Shown piece after piece: positions 1 to 10,260 of a stretch of 64,000 nucleotides of DNA (the stretch's first letter is position 1; each line of letters opens with the position of its first letter). A program made the position numbers and the translations under genes. The notes under the pieces were generated by a model. It was not told the origin of the DNA and did no database searches. It was given only the letters and a program-made list of their open reading frames with translations. The DNA lies in the NCBI GenBank assembly GCA_026874595.1, contig CM049319.1, positions 55,415,417 through 55,479,416 on the forward strand. Reading direction: 5' to 3'. The stretch comes from Sipunculus nudus (Eukaryota > Annelida > Sipuncula > Golfingiida > Sipunculidae).

Positions 1-466
1 AACAACAATAAGAGTATTAATCATTATCGCCGAAGACACAATTTATTTCCTTTAAACAAGAAACGATCGTTCAAGTTAAAGCTGGTCAGGGGGAGATGCC
101 CTTGGTAAAACAACACCTGACACACCTGGACACCGACAACTATTGTAAAAAAAATGCGCTTTTGATCCAGAATCGATGGACCGTTTCTTTCCAAACCACA
201 GCATTGTTCTCGGAACCTTGTTTAAGCCACTAACGAATGAACGCATCTAATACTTTGTCGTTAAGTAAAAATAAGCAGCAAACGCATCGGGTAGCCTCTA
301 ACCATTACGTAACCAAGGACTGCCCACACAACATAAAACTTCTCAAATATGTACCGTTATGAACCATACCATCTCAATCAGACAGTCTTACCGGATGAGT
401 GCAGGACGTTGCACGAAACTGCGACGTAGTAATAATGTCTGTCACAATTTGATTCCTCCGTTTGTA

Positions 467-468
<2 letters not shown>

Positions 469-520
<52 letters not shown>
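469..520. repeat. (TA)n microsatellite
   Basis: Uninterrupted alternating TA of about 52 bases. The first 468 bases of the window are ordinary AT-rich sequence in which I see nothing. Confidence 0.97.
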
Positions 521-524
<4 letters not shown>

Positions 525-636
525 TGAGACATGCAGATTGAATGAAGCATCCTTTTATATACGAGGCTAAAATGCTTTTCACAGGTCGAAAATATAATTA
601 TAAAATGAACAAGAAAAATTTAGTTTTATTAATTGC

Positions 637-639
<3 letters not shown>

Positions 640-687
<48 letters not shown>
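640..687. repeat. (GA)n microsatellite
   Basis: A pure AG dinucleotide run of about 48 bases, separated by only 27 bases from a long TA run. Open frames crossing it (RERERE, YIYIYI) are artefacts of the dinucleotide. Confidence 0.97.
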
Positions 688-690
<3 letters not shown>

Positions 691-712
691 TTATCTTCAC
701 GTTAATCGACTT

Positions 713-714
<2 letters not shown>

Positions 715-769
<55 letters not shown>
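715..769. repeat. (TA)n microsatellite
   Basis: About 55 bases of alternating TA directly following the GA tract, forming a compound GA/TA microsatellite locus. Confidence 0.97.
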
Positions 770-771
<2 letters not shown>

Positions 772-1490
772 GTGACCGTAAACCGTCATCCGAAACTTAT
801 GGAATCCAGTTGAACGGTGAAACAAATAAGAAATATCAAGGTAAGGTAAAACACCTGCTATTCTTTCAGGCACATGTAATCCCATTACGGGGCACCTCTG
901 CATATGTCAAGCCACTATCTCAGGCTGTACGTGGACTATATCTCGGCAAATAAACAAGTGGCTGGCTGGTGCAAGAAACATAAAGTCTGATTAAGGCGGC
1001 CTGTCGCCCTTCAGAAGGGCATCGGCATTGATCGGGCAGTGGCTTCCACGAACTACGGCCGAATTGGGGAATTCCGCGGATGTGCCAACCCCCGCAGTCC
1101 ACGCGCGATGAATGGATGGTATGCGTCCAAATTAGATTTTAAGCTTGCCAAGGACTATTACTGCCTCATCTTGTGCTTCAGGCAACCCGAGTTAGACCTG
1201 TCCTCGCTGAACCCATCCGTAAAATGAAAAAGTCTCCAGTCACTTCCTTCGGTATCTTCCGTCAGGCGTCGTAGGTCTATAACCGTCACCGAGAGCTGCC
1301 TTCATATAAAAGGTTAAGGTGAGGGTTTATGGTCTGATATCAGTGACGTCATTCTAATCCGACCGACACTTTGTCTGCCTGGTCATTCGGGCCGTTTTAT
1401 TCTTTGGGCTTTTCTCCGCTTCCTTGGGAGCATAGCAGCCTAGCAGCAAAATACCGCGCAAGAAGTGTTTTTCTTTCAACATTTTGGCTA
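770..1490. other. Relatively GC-rich unique stretch with one CRE-like octamer
   Basis: No gene is recognisable. The interval is visibly richer in C, G and CpG than its surroundings (about 960 to 1460) and holds one palindromic TGACGTCA at 1344-1351. A short hairpin GCCCTTC/AGAAGGGC lies near 1005-1020. It could be a diverged regulatory or exon-proximal segment, but no open frame with recognisable protein is present. A poly-C run lies at about 1493-1506. Confidence 0.3.
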
Positions 1491-1519
1491 ACCCCCCCCC
1501 CCCCCCACCCCATGCTTGA

Positions 1520-1655
1520 CCAATACCCATTCACTCCTGGGTGGTGAGAGCACAGCCTTGTGGTAAAGACTGGCAAGGAGTCTCGGCCAGGATGGCGGTC
1601 TGATGGGATTTGAATCCTGAACCTTACGTTACTGTTACGCCACCACGTTGGATAT
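1520..1655 (-). mobile_element. tRNA-derived SINE fragment
   Basis: Read on the minus strand, an A-box-like stretch (TGGTGGCGTAACAGTAA, 1629-1645) is followed after a short interval by a B-box-like stretch (GGATTCAAATCCC, 1605-1617). That is the internal RNA polymerase III promoter order of a tRNA. The flanks do not fold into a full acceptor stem, and non-tRNA sequence continues downstream, so a SINE head is more likely than a functional tRNA gene. The family is unnamed here. Confidence 0.5.
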
Positions 1656-1739
1656 GCATGAACACTTCATCGTTCTCACTCTGAGGTTCATCGCGGCCAT
1701 TTCTTTGGCTGAAACAGAGATACCCTTCTGTCAGAAGTC

Positions 1740-2005
1740 GTTTCTACTCAAATCGAACTTTGCCTGTTAGGCACTGTGGGACGGACGGGACTACTTGTCT
1801 CAATCAAAATTTGTTACATTTTTCGGACACACCCGTTTAGATGAGCATGTTTACAAACTATTAATATTACTTAATTCCTGTATTCCTTACAACAAAAACA
1901 CCCATGTAAATGTAATTCGCCTTGGAACAAATTGTATCCAATGACTTGAACGGACTACATTACTTTTTTCACTACAATTATACCTACGCCATCTGTGTAT
2001 TTATA
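1740..2005 (+). repeat. Ancient dispersed repeat, copy 1
   Basis: Shares ordered blocks with 42390-42640 in the same orientation. One is a GGACGG-CGGGACTACTTGT block, and about 200 bases later comes an ACACTACAATTAT-like block followed by a GCC-CT motif. Between them the copies are heavily diverged. I infer an old transposable element or duplication; no ends are visible. Confidence 0.45.
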
Positions 2006-2570
2006 AGCCGCGGTGAATAATTGGGGTCAATTTGTGTCAGCAGCGTCGTACCCTTATGAGTCCGATTCTGCGCAGTGTGAAAGAGTAGGGTTCAGAAAAG
2101 AATTGGGTTGATTGTTATACATCATGTAGATCATATGATTACTTTCAATGTAAGATTAATGAGATCAAAAAGATCTTTATCTTTGCGGGTTATATTGGTG
2201 TGTCTTTCATTCCAGGTGAGTGCTTTGTCTGTATTAACTTTAAAGAGTAGGGTTGACAACCAAATATTGATCATCGGAAATGTGTAATAAACTCTTACTA
2301 TTATTGTTATTGTTGGGTTAAGGTTTATTATAATAACTGCAGAACACAAATACACGGAGGCACGCATGAACATTTTACGAAACCTATTTAAGTATTGTTT
2401 ACTTTTTTTCTCTCATAAATGTTTGTCTGTATGTATTTTTGTATATTAATAATATTGTCTTGGAATTATTGTATGAGAATATTTAAAATTCTTGTGATTT
2501 TTTTTATAATTACATAATTATTATTATTGTTGTTTTTATTATTATTATTTTATTAGATATTAGTATTAGT
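2006..2570. other. No gene seen; AT-rich unique sequence
   Basis: Short hydrophobic or low-complexity open frames only. Nothing resembles a known protein, RNA or repeat end. Confidence 0.5.
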
Positions 2571-2574
2571 ATAA

Positions 2575-2700
2575 GTTTAAGTAATAGTAGTAATAGTAAA
2601 AGTAAAAGTAATAGTAGTAGTAATAGTCGTAATAGTAGTGGTAGTAATAGTCGTAGTAGTAATCGAAGTGGAAGTTGTAGAAGTAGTAGTAGAAGTTGTG
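2575..2700. repeat. Degenerate (TAG)n trinucleotide array
   Basis: Imperfect AGTAGT/AATAGT triplets run for roughly 125 bases. Leu- or Tyr-rich open frames on the minus strand follow directly from the triplet composition. Confidence 0.9.
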
Positions 2701-3059
2701 CACTAATAGCGGAATGGTGAGTGTTCCAAAGTGCCATAATTGCACAAAATTCTTAGCAAACATGTTCATTACGGTTACTGCATTGATCGTACAATGATCC
2801 AAGTTTAGTTTTTATTATATAATCCTAAAAGGGCCCTGTACCCCGGCCCCGGGAAAACAAGTTGTTATTCGGGTCAGCTTCTTGTCCGTGAATGTTTTTA
2901 CGATAAGTCGGTTCCATTAAGCCAACATTACATGTGGCAGGCTTAGGGTTGATATATACGGCTCATGCCATCAAAGGTCTAATGAAAACCAGGGGAAAGG
3001 TTATTTATATAACACGGGTAAACATGTGTAAAATACCTGGATAAAACACCTAATGCTAA

Positions 3060-3602
3060 TAATAAATGGTGAATGAACTGCTGTTATTACTATTATAATT
3101 ACTGCTGCTACTAATGCTGTTGATGTTAATACTATTAATACTTCAACTAGTACTACCACAACTACTACTACTACTTCTCCAAATACTGCTGCTATTACTA
3201 TTATAATTACTGCTACTACTAATACTGATGATGTTAATACTGCTATTAATACTACAACTAGTACTACCACAACTGCTATTACTTCTCCAAATCCTGCTGA
3301 TATTACTATTATAATTACTACTACTACTAATGCTACTGATATTTAGACTGCCGTAAATACTACTAGTACTCCTACTACTACTACTTCTACTATTACTACT
3401 AATCCTACTATTATTATAACTACTGCTTCCGCTGGTGTTAATACTGCTGTTGATACTACAACGACTATCTCGACTACTACTACTACCACCACAACTGTTA
3501 CTATTACTACCATTACTACCTCTATATCTACTACAATTACTATACTGCTACTACTACTGCCACTACTACTGCTACTGCTGTTGTTACTGCTATTTCTTCT
3601 TT

Positions 3603-3645
<43 letters not shown>

Positions 3646-3690
3646 GCTACTACTACTACTACTGCTACTATTCCTACACCTACTACTGCT
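3060..3690. repeat. (ACT/ATT)n triplet array with 108-bp higher-order units
   Basis: About 630 bases built almost entirely of ACT, ATT, GCT and related triplets. Within it a longer unit recurs: the phrase ATTACTATTATAATTACT occurs at 3086, 3194 and 3302, exactly 108 bases apart, with matching sequence between. The rest (3355-3690) is simpler triplet repeat ending in a purer (ACT)n run near 3605-3665. Long Val/Ile- or Ser-rich open frames on either strand are by-products of the triplet period. Confidence 0.9.
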
Positions 3691-3699
3691 GATATAAAT

Positions 3700-4395
3700 A
3701 TATAAATATGTATATAAATATATATGTATATACATTTGATATATATATAAAATGAGTAACTTGTTTAAGTTAGAACCCTACAAATATTATATATATATTT
3801 ATAATGATATACATGTATACATATGTAATGTTTGAAGAGTTCTAATTTTAACATGGTACACATTTCACAGTGAATCCGTCACCAGTCGTGCACGTTTTAC
3901 CAGACGTATACTGAGCTTCCTTTTTCTGTTACTTTTATCGTCTGTATAAATATAAATTGTTTAATCTTTGATGAGTAAGGTTTCCCGTTGCCTGGAACGT
4001 TTGAAGTCCATGGAAGACGGCCAGGCAGAGTGGTAATATCGGCTTTGAAGTATATATTTAAAACACAGGATTAAAGGCTCATCACGGGATAAAAGCAGCT
4101 AGCCAGATATGTTTGATGTTTTACCCGCAAAGATGACTAGATTTTAGTGAACCATGGAATATTTCCCTCCACTAAGAATCGGAGGTTATGTGTAAGCCGG
4201 CGTTGGTCTGTTTATCTGTCTGTTAACAATATGATTCATGAAGTTGTTAACGGATTTTGATAACATTTTCAGGATAGCTCGGCTATCTGGATCAAGGAAT
4301 TCTTTTAAAAAGGAAAAATGCTCCATTTCTGACAATGCCATATGGGGGAAATGAGCTGCCTAGGCGGAGGTCTGCGCTCTCTGAGTGCTTTTCTA
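3700..4395. other. No gene seen
   Basis: AT-rich sequence with short TA-rich patches (3690-3830). No coding or RNA signal recognised. Confidence 0.5.
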
Positions 4396-4404
4396 GGTTA
4401 ATTA

Positions 4405-4406
<2 letters not shown>

Positions 4407-4450
<44 letters not shown>
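4407..4450. repeat. (TTA)n microsatellite
   Basis: About 44 bases of TTA/ATT triplets that abut the terminal CTAG of the adjacent Helitron-like element. Microsatellites at such junctions are common in invertebrate non-autonomous Helitron and Helentron elements. Confidence 0.95.
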
Positions 4451-4453
<3 letters not shown>

Positions 4454-5317
4454 CTAGCCGATAAACCCGGTATACCGGGCATATTACCCGGGGTTTGGGA
4501 GATATATTAACTGAGATGTGGATTTTTTTTTATTCTAAAAGATAACAGAAAATATTTTTTTCCAGTGAGAAACTGTCTTAATAAAATATGTATAAATATG
4601 TTTTATATTTATTTTGTGGCGCTGTGCTCGTGGCAAGAAATTCATACCATGGTATGTTTTCTTAAAACGACCTGATCAGTGATGAGGTTTACATTGCGGA
4701 CCGGAATTAGACGCGGGGGCATTCAGGTTTTCGATGATGTTTGACTGGATTCTATCGTTGGACATATAAAGATTAGGTTGATGTGAGGAACACATGAAAG
4801 ATTTATTTAATGTACGTTGCAAGGAAACTGTTCCTGAAGAGAGAAACAGAAATATGCATATCTCGTCAGTAGCAGAAGCGGACCAAATGGCACTCCATGC
4901 AGAGGGTCCGTATCCCATTTCAAGCCATTTTTCAACCCCCATTTTTCAACCTTTTTCTATTTTCATGGTATCAGACAAATTTTGGGACCTGAAACCCCCG
5001 CCACCACTCCACCCCACCTCACCCCTGTTCCTGAATTTGGGTCCTTCAATTAGGTTTTGTCATTAATCCTCCAGGGTTGAACTCTCTAATTCATAAATGT
5101 GAAACATGTGTTTTTTTCTCTTTTACTAACCACGCACGTGGGTGAGAGCCTTGTTCATATTTAAAGGCCAGACATGCTCAAATCCCTCATTGAAAGCAAG
5201 CGTTATTCAAATGAACAATAGTCCTTTGAGGTTGAATGACCATGATGCCCGCATTCCGGTCAATGCCGAAGGCAGTTCGGCTGTGCTCGCTTACCTCCGT
5301 GCAAGTCAATAAAAACT
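4454..5317 (-). mobile_element. Non-autonomous Helitron-like element, copy 1
   Basis: A roughly 860-bp block matches 40773-41606 on the opposite strand almost end to end. Read on the minus strand it ends with a 14-bp perfect palindrome CCCGGTATACCGGG (4466-4479), then 8 bases, then CTAG (4454-4457), followed outside by T. That is the classic Helitron 3' end: a subterminal GC-rich hairpin, CTRR, and insertion before T. The 5' end is not clear; homology simply fades near 5317 without an obvious TC. No helicase or Rep protein is encoded, so it would be non-autonomous. A short minus-strand frame (4676-4830) stays open in both copies, but 10 of the 15 codon differences change the residue, so coding is not supported. 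Confidence 0.65.
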
Positions 5318-5319
5318 GA

Positions 5320-5850
5320 AAAGTCACTCCAAATTTTACATGAAAATGATTTATTCTCATATCGCCTATGTCACTGAAGGGATAATAACCTTTAAAATGA
5401 TGTATGGCACAGTATTGTACACAACGCGGTTTCAGATAACATTTCGAACAGAGTGTGAACCGAATTCCTTTTATAAGTATTAGATACATACATATTAAAA
5501 ATCTGTTATTATATCCGAAATAAAAATTACAGAATTTATTTTTAACTTATCTTGATAACATAATATTATACGTTATTCATTTATTTGAAATGCAGCCTAA
5601 GCGTCTTATTGCTGGATAAAGGGATTACTTCCGTCTGTTGTCCTTTTGCCACCCCGGTTTAGCCATACTCTGTTATACATAAGTAGAGGCAATGGGATCA
5701 CTGAAATTTTCACAACTGCAATTTCAGGACTGGTACGGGCCAAGCCGCCTATTTCCTCATTTATTTTAACTTGTTGAAAGGATTACAGCCATGTTATGTA
5801 CACGGAATGTATTGTTAGGTCTATGATGTAAATTTTCACCAAAAAATCTA
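5320..5850. other. No gene seen
   Basis: AT-rich unique sequence with no recognisable coding, RNA or repeat ends. Confidence 0.5.
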
Positions 5851-5852
5851 TA

Positions 5853-5959
5853 TACAGTGGAGCTTCTCCCAGTGGGCACCTCCATATAGTGGACACTTCT
5901 ATTAAATGGGCAGTTTGACAATGTCCTAAGGGTGTCCACTTCATAGAGGCTTCACTGTA
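5853..5959. mobile_element. pogo/Tc1-like MITE
   Basis: A 103-bp element flanked by TA dinucleotides (5853-5854 and 5958-5959). The left end CAGTGGAGCTTCTCC is mirrored by AGAGGCTTCACTG on the right, with a second inverted pair TAGTGGACAC/GTGTCCACTTC inside. CAGTGGA-type ends and a TA target are the pattern of pogo/Tigger and other Tc1-mariner relatives. It is too short to code. Confidence 0.75.
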
Positions 5960-6340
5960 TGGAAACATTAACTGACGGGGTTATAGCCATGCCTTAGTTC
6001 AGTATACATATTAATTAAATTGCTGCCTTCAGTGGCCTGTCAATAATTATTAATTTAAACATAATACATTTATTATTCTTATTTGCATACCTACATGTCC
6101 CACCTGCTTGGATCATATGCTTAGATAGATTTCTGCAATTCCAGAGCGACCAAAAGAAACCTCCTTGATCTTAAAAATTAGATCAAGGTCAAAATAAATA
6201 TATCCTTTCCAATTTATGCGATCGAAGGTCGTCATCAGAAATCAGTCTTATTGGGGATGTAGGACAAACTAGGAAAGAAGCAAATAACAAGAAAAAATGA
6301 CAAGGGTCTTGCGTTCCGGGGGACCACATAAAGCCTTTCG

Positions 6341-6358
6341 CCCCCCCCCCCCCCCCCC
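6341..6358. repeat. Poly-C tract
   Basis: 18 uninterrupted C residues. Confidence 0.98.
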
Positions 6359-6359
6359 A

Positions 6360-9300
6360 AACTGGACCCATGCATATATCAACGGAAATCAAATCGTAAA
6401 CCCCTTACATATAATCCTCACATTCCTACGGGGGAATTAAGGAGGAGTCACTGCCAAGTCCAACCAAATATTGTGCGTATCCACGTCTGGCTAAATATCA
6501 TCAGGCGGTATATACACAACGCCTAGACAGACCTCGAGTAGTTTCTGTAGGAATAACGTTACATAAACTTTGTGTCTGACAGTAAAGATAATAACCATTT
6601 ACCATCGAAGAAGCACTGTGATCCTTCATCCACTATGACGTCATTACTATGACGTCACTTCTTCTACCTTCAGTATCACTTTAATTTTATCAATTATCTT
6701 ATATAGCGTAAGAAATTTGTGCTTATTAGAAAGATTTTGTCGAATAATCATTTTCGTTAATTGAAAGAAAAAAAAAGAAAAAAAAAAGACCGATGATCGA
6801 TTTTCATCCATTATTTAATGTATCTTCTTCATAACCGTTAAATCTGCTGTAAAGAATTATACCTAAAATATTGACCGAGTATATTCAGTCTGATTTGTAT
6901 AGTTCGTCCCAGGATCCGTGTCTTCATGTATTCCAAAATATTATAATTCAAAATATGACAAAACAGGTAACGGCGTTTTCGACTTTTTCATCGCCAGAGA
7001 GCTAATAATAAACAAGCCAGGCAAACTCATGACGTCAGTCAACAAACACCACACGAATCCATAGAGATGCAAAGTAAATACTTTTTACATATCAAAGGTC
7101 ATGAACGACACACTACATCCCCTACATTCAGAGTTCATTTTTTTACCTTCAGGTATTAAACCTCTAGATATAAAATGTTTTGAGTTATATGTTTTACCTG
7201 CAAAATTATCATTTTTACATGCATAGTCAAATACTTGCTGTGTTATTTTTATGAACATTTTTATTTATATGTCATGAATTGTAAGTCAGCAATAAAATTC
7301 CTGGAACTGAAGGCTAATAAATGTTATCCTATCTTATCTACTTTAGATAAATGGTATTTTTAAAGAATATACTTAAATAATTATCGCGAAAACATGCGGG
7401 CAAGGGTTTTAGGACTTGCTATACATCCCGCTGAAAGGTTAATCTAACTGCCTGGTTGTTGAAGCTTCTTCGCTTATAAAGTTCACTTTCTCATATCTCC
7501 TTTTTTTCTTGATATGAATATTTTGTGATTATGACTTCTTAGACTAGAATAATCGATATAATCGATTAATTTGCTCACCACTAGTGCTTATTTAACAAAA
7601 TTTATGTTGTATGTAAGCTTCGCATTGCTTTTAAAGTATTGATATATCGTTCGTTCATAAGAAAGGGGTTATAGGCCAGGGAACAAAATAAGCAAGTTTA
7701 TCTGTACACGGGTTATAAGCAAAAGGTCCCAGGCCAGCTAAAAAGGCATTCATTATAACAGCTGTGAAAAAAAGACAATAAATTTGATAACGGCCAGCTG
7801 AAGAAAAGATAAATCATCACGTTATGGTTGTCTTAATGATGGGGTTATGTTTCACAGATAAGAATACCTTGTGTCTGTCTCGGAGCACCAAATTGATTTT
7901 CCCGTCACACGAGTGATATGGAGATATATATTAGTCCTCAACAGGTTGGGAGAGATCTTTTGATGCGTAGAAGAAACCCTAGAAAAGAGGCGCGGAGACG
8001 ATGCTCACTCGTGTATCATAGAGGAAAACCGACACACAATTCATACATCAAATATACCAGGTAAACTCGATATGCTTTTAAGACTGGCACGTCCCCGGTC
8101 TGTTTGTTCAATAGAACCTGTTTGTGACCTACACCGCGTCTCGGTTTGTTTGTCTAATAAGACCTGTCTGTTGCCTTCCCCTTGTCCCAGTATCGTCCAT
8201 GTCATTTAACTGATAGATTTTCATGACGGAAGCTCGGATGCCTCGTGTCAAAGCAAATACGTCTCACGGTATCGATACCTGTTCGCTGCATAAACTTGCT
8301 TTCCGTAACAATAATTGTGTTGTTACAGTTATTTGTAATGTAGCTGTTAGTATGTTCGTTGTTATTTTGTTGTCATAGTTGTAAAAAATTGTCTGAGAAT
8401 AAAAAAAAAACTTGCTTTCCGTAAACATCTTCCAATCATATTTTTAAGACAACCAGCATATAGGACTTAAACCATATTTTCCCTGCATTTTGCTCAAGTT
8501 TTAGAAACTTTAATTCAATGCTTGCTCTGAATATTCTATGTTGATGCTAATACTGACCATTCCTCAGATCCAAGCGGGTCGATTTATCCCAAAAATAAAA
8601 ATTTCCTTAAGTGTTTTACCATTTTTTTCTGGTCATAAGCATACCTCGGCCATCGCCTAGTTCCTTATTTTAATCCACTAAATCAATTGATTAGATTCGC
8701 CAAAATCACTTTTCAACGGCCCTTGGCTTATTAACCGCTCTTCAACAGATATTCAATTGATAAAACGGATTTTTTTTTAGAAAAACAAGATATCACACAA
8801 ACAGCTAGGGGTAAACATATGTCGGGGAAATCAACTTCTCAACATTTGAAACCATTCGATTAAACAACACGATGATTTAAGTTACCAGTCATGGCTGTTG
8901 ATCAACCGGGCTAACTATGACACAAATACAGACATATAGAAGTATGAAATTCTTAGCTTTAATTCATGGAAATACTAATAGAAAAGATTGTATAATTGTT
9001 CAAAACGTTTCACATCGCCTAATATCAAGACTTATTTTGGCCGCGCAGTCCATGACATGGCTTTTAAGCTCTGGGTGTAGCCAGCGTCACTTTCAATCTC
9101 GACTGCATGCAAGTAACTAAAATCCCACAAACTCTAAAATTAGAATAATTGACACGGGTTAAAGTAAATAGAATGAAACCTAAGTTTTTGCGACAATCAT
9201 TCAAATACGTTTTACGACAACGCCAAATAAGCATAAAAGGAAGCGATATCAGTTTAAGGAAAAAAATTGATAAATTGCTTCCACAGATTCGTTATCACAC

Positions 9301-9700
9301 CGTGTTGAACTGTAATTAACTAAAACGTGTCTCGAGAAGATTTAAAAGCAAATCAGATTAGCCATGAAGTGCCACCATCAATTGTATTTATGATTTTTTA
9401 CCAGTTTTACCAATGTTGAGTTAAAAGTAGCATTTACATAAGAAGCCCCCTCTGGAATACAACTTTCTATAATTTTTTGCCAGTATTTATACAGTGGACT
9501 AAGAAAATGAACTCAACATTCGCACGTCATGTTTGAATGATTTACAGCTTGCCTTCAATCAATGTTAACAGGAAACCTTTATTCGGGTAGTCGACAAGCG
9601 ACTACGTGTATCTGCAGAAAACAGAGTGGGACGGGTGTAGCGAGGCATGGATAAAAGTGAGATGTGTGAATATTAGCACGGATGTGTGCTACGTAAACTT
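6360..9700. other. Long AT-rich interval without recognisable genes
   Basis: No open frame above about 67 codons and no recognisable protein. It contains poly-A runs (6768-6787, 8399-8410), two CRE-like octamers listed separately, a further TGACGTCA near 7031 and a palindromic ATCGATATAATCGAT near 7550. I see no SINE heads or terminal inverted repeats. Confidence 0.5.
6636..6657. promoter_or_regulatory. Tandem pair of CRE-like octamers
   Basis: TGACGTCA occurs at 6636-6643 and again at 6650-6657, both preceded by CTA, at a 14-base spacing. TGACGTCA is the full palindromic CREB/ATF site. Whether it functions here is unknown; it may be part of a small duplication, and no gene start is evident nearby. 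Confidence 0.35.
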
Positions 9701-10260
9701 GAATATGGGTGGCGCCACTTGTTATTTGAAGGAGAAAGCTAACAAAAATGTATACATACGCGAAATTTCAGGTGGATAAGTCAAACCTCAGATGAGATAT
9801 GAGTGATTTTTTATCCGAGGCAAATCAACAGATGGACACCATGCAAAATGGTGGTAGTTGGGCAACCATATTTGTATAAGCTGAAGAGCTAGGCAAGATC
9901 TATACTCTTACATAATTTCATGGATGTCTGCATCGTAAATGTGAAAGATTGTTGCGCTACCTGCCAAAGAATCGAGAAAGTTATCCAAAATGTATACACA
10001 TGCAAACAAATATAGTAAGATAAGTCAAACCACTGCCGAGATATTAGTGATTTTATCCCATGGCAGACATACAGATGGACGCTGTGCAAAAATAGTTGCA
10101 GGTGGCGGCACCAGCTTTTGTATGATATTAAGCTAACCAATAGCTACACTGGTCCAGGGCAGAAAAACAGGTGGACGCCATGCAAAAATGGTTGCAGGTG
10201 CATGGCGCCGCAAATTTTTGTATGATATAAAGCTAACAATAGCTACACTGGTGCAAAATA
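9700..10260. repeat. Degenerate tandem repeat, about 3 units
   Basis: Ordered motifs recur: ATGTATACA, then GATAAGTCAAACC, then a GAGATAT-AGTGATTTT block, then ACAGATGGACGC, then TGCAAAAATGGTTGCAGGTG, then TTTGTATGATAT-AAGCTAAC with AGCTACACTGG. Unit A runs about 9732-9970, unit B 9971-10155, and a shortened unit C 10156-10260. A further fragment precedes unit A. The unit spacing shrinks because of internal deletions. Confidence 0.75.

Noticed and set aside
2045-2092. Hammerhead-ribozyme-like order (ATGAGTCC ... GAAA ... flanking ACCCT/AGGGT)
   Set aside because: The core reads CTTATGA instead of CTGATGA, and stem III with a cleavage site is absent.
2131-3735. Leu-, Val- and Ser-rich frames over the triplet arrays
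   Set aside because: Direct translations of trinucleotide repeats.
4676-4942. Minus-strand frame conserved in both Helitron-like copies
   Set aside because: Ten of 15 codon differences between copies change the amino acid, as expected for neutral DNA.
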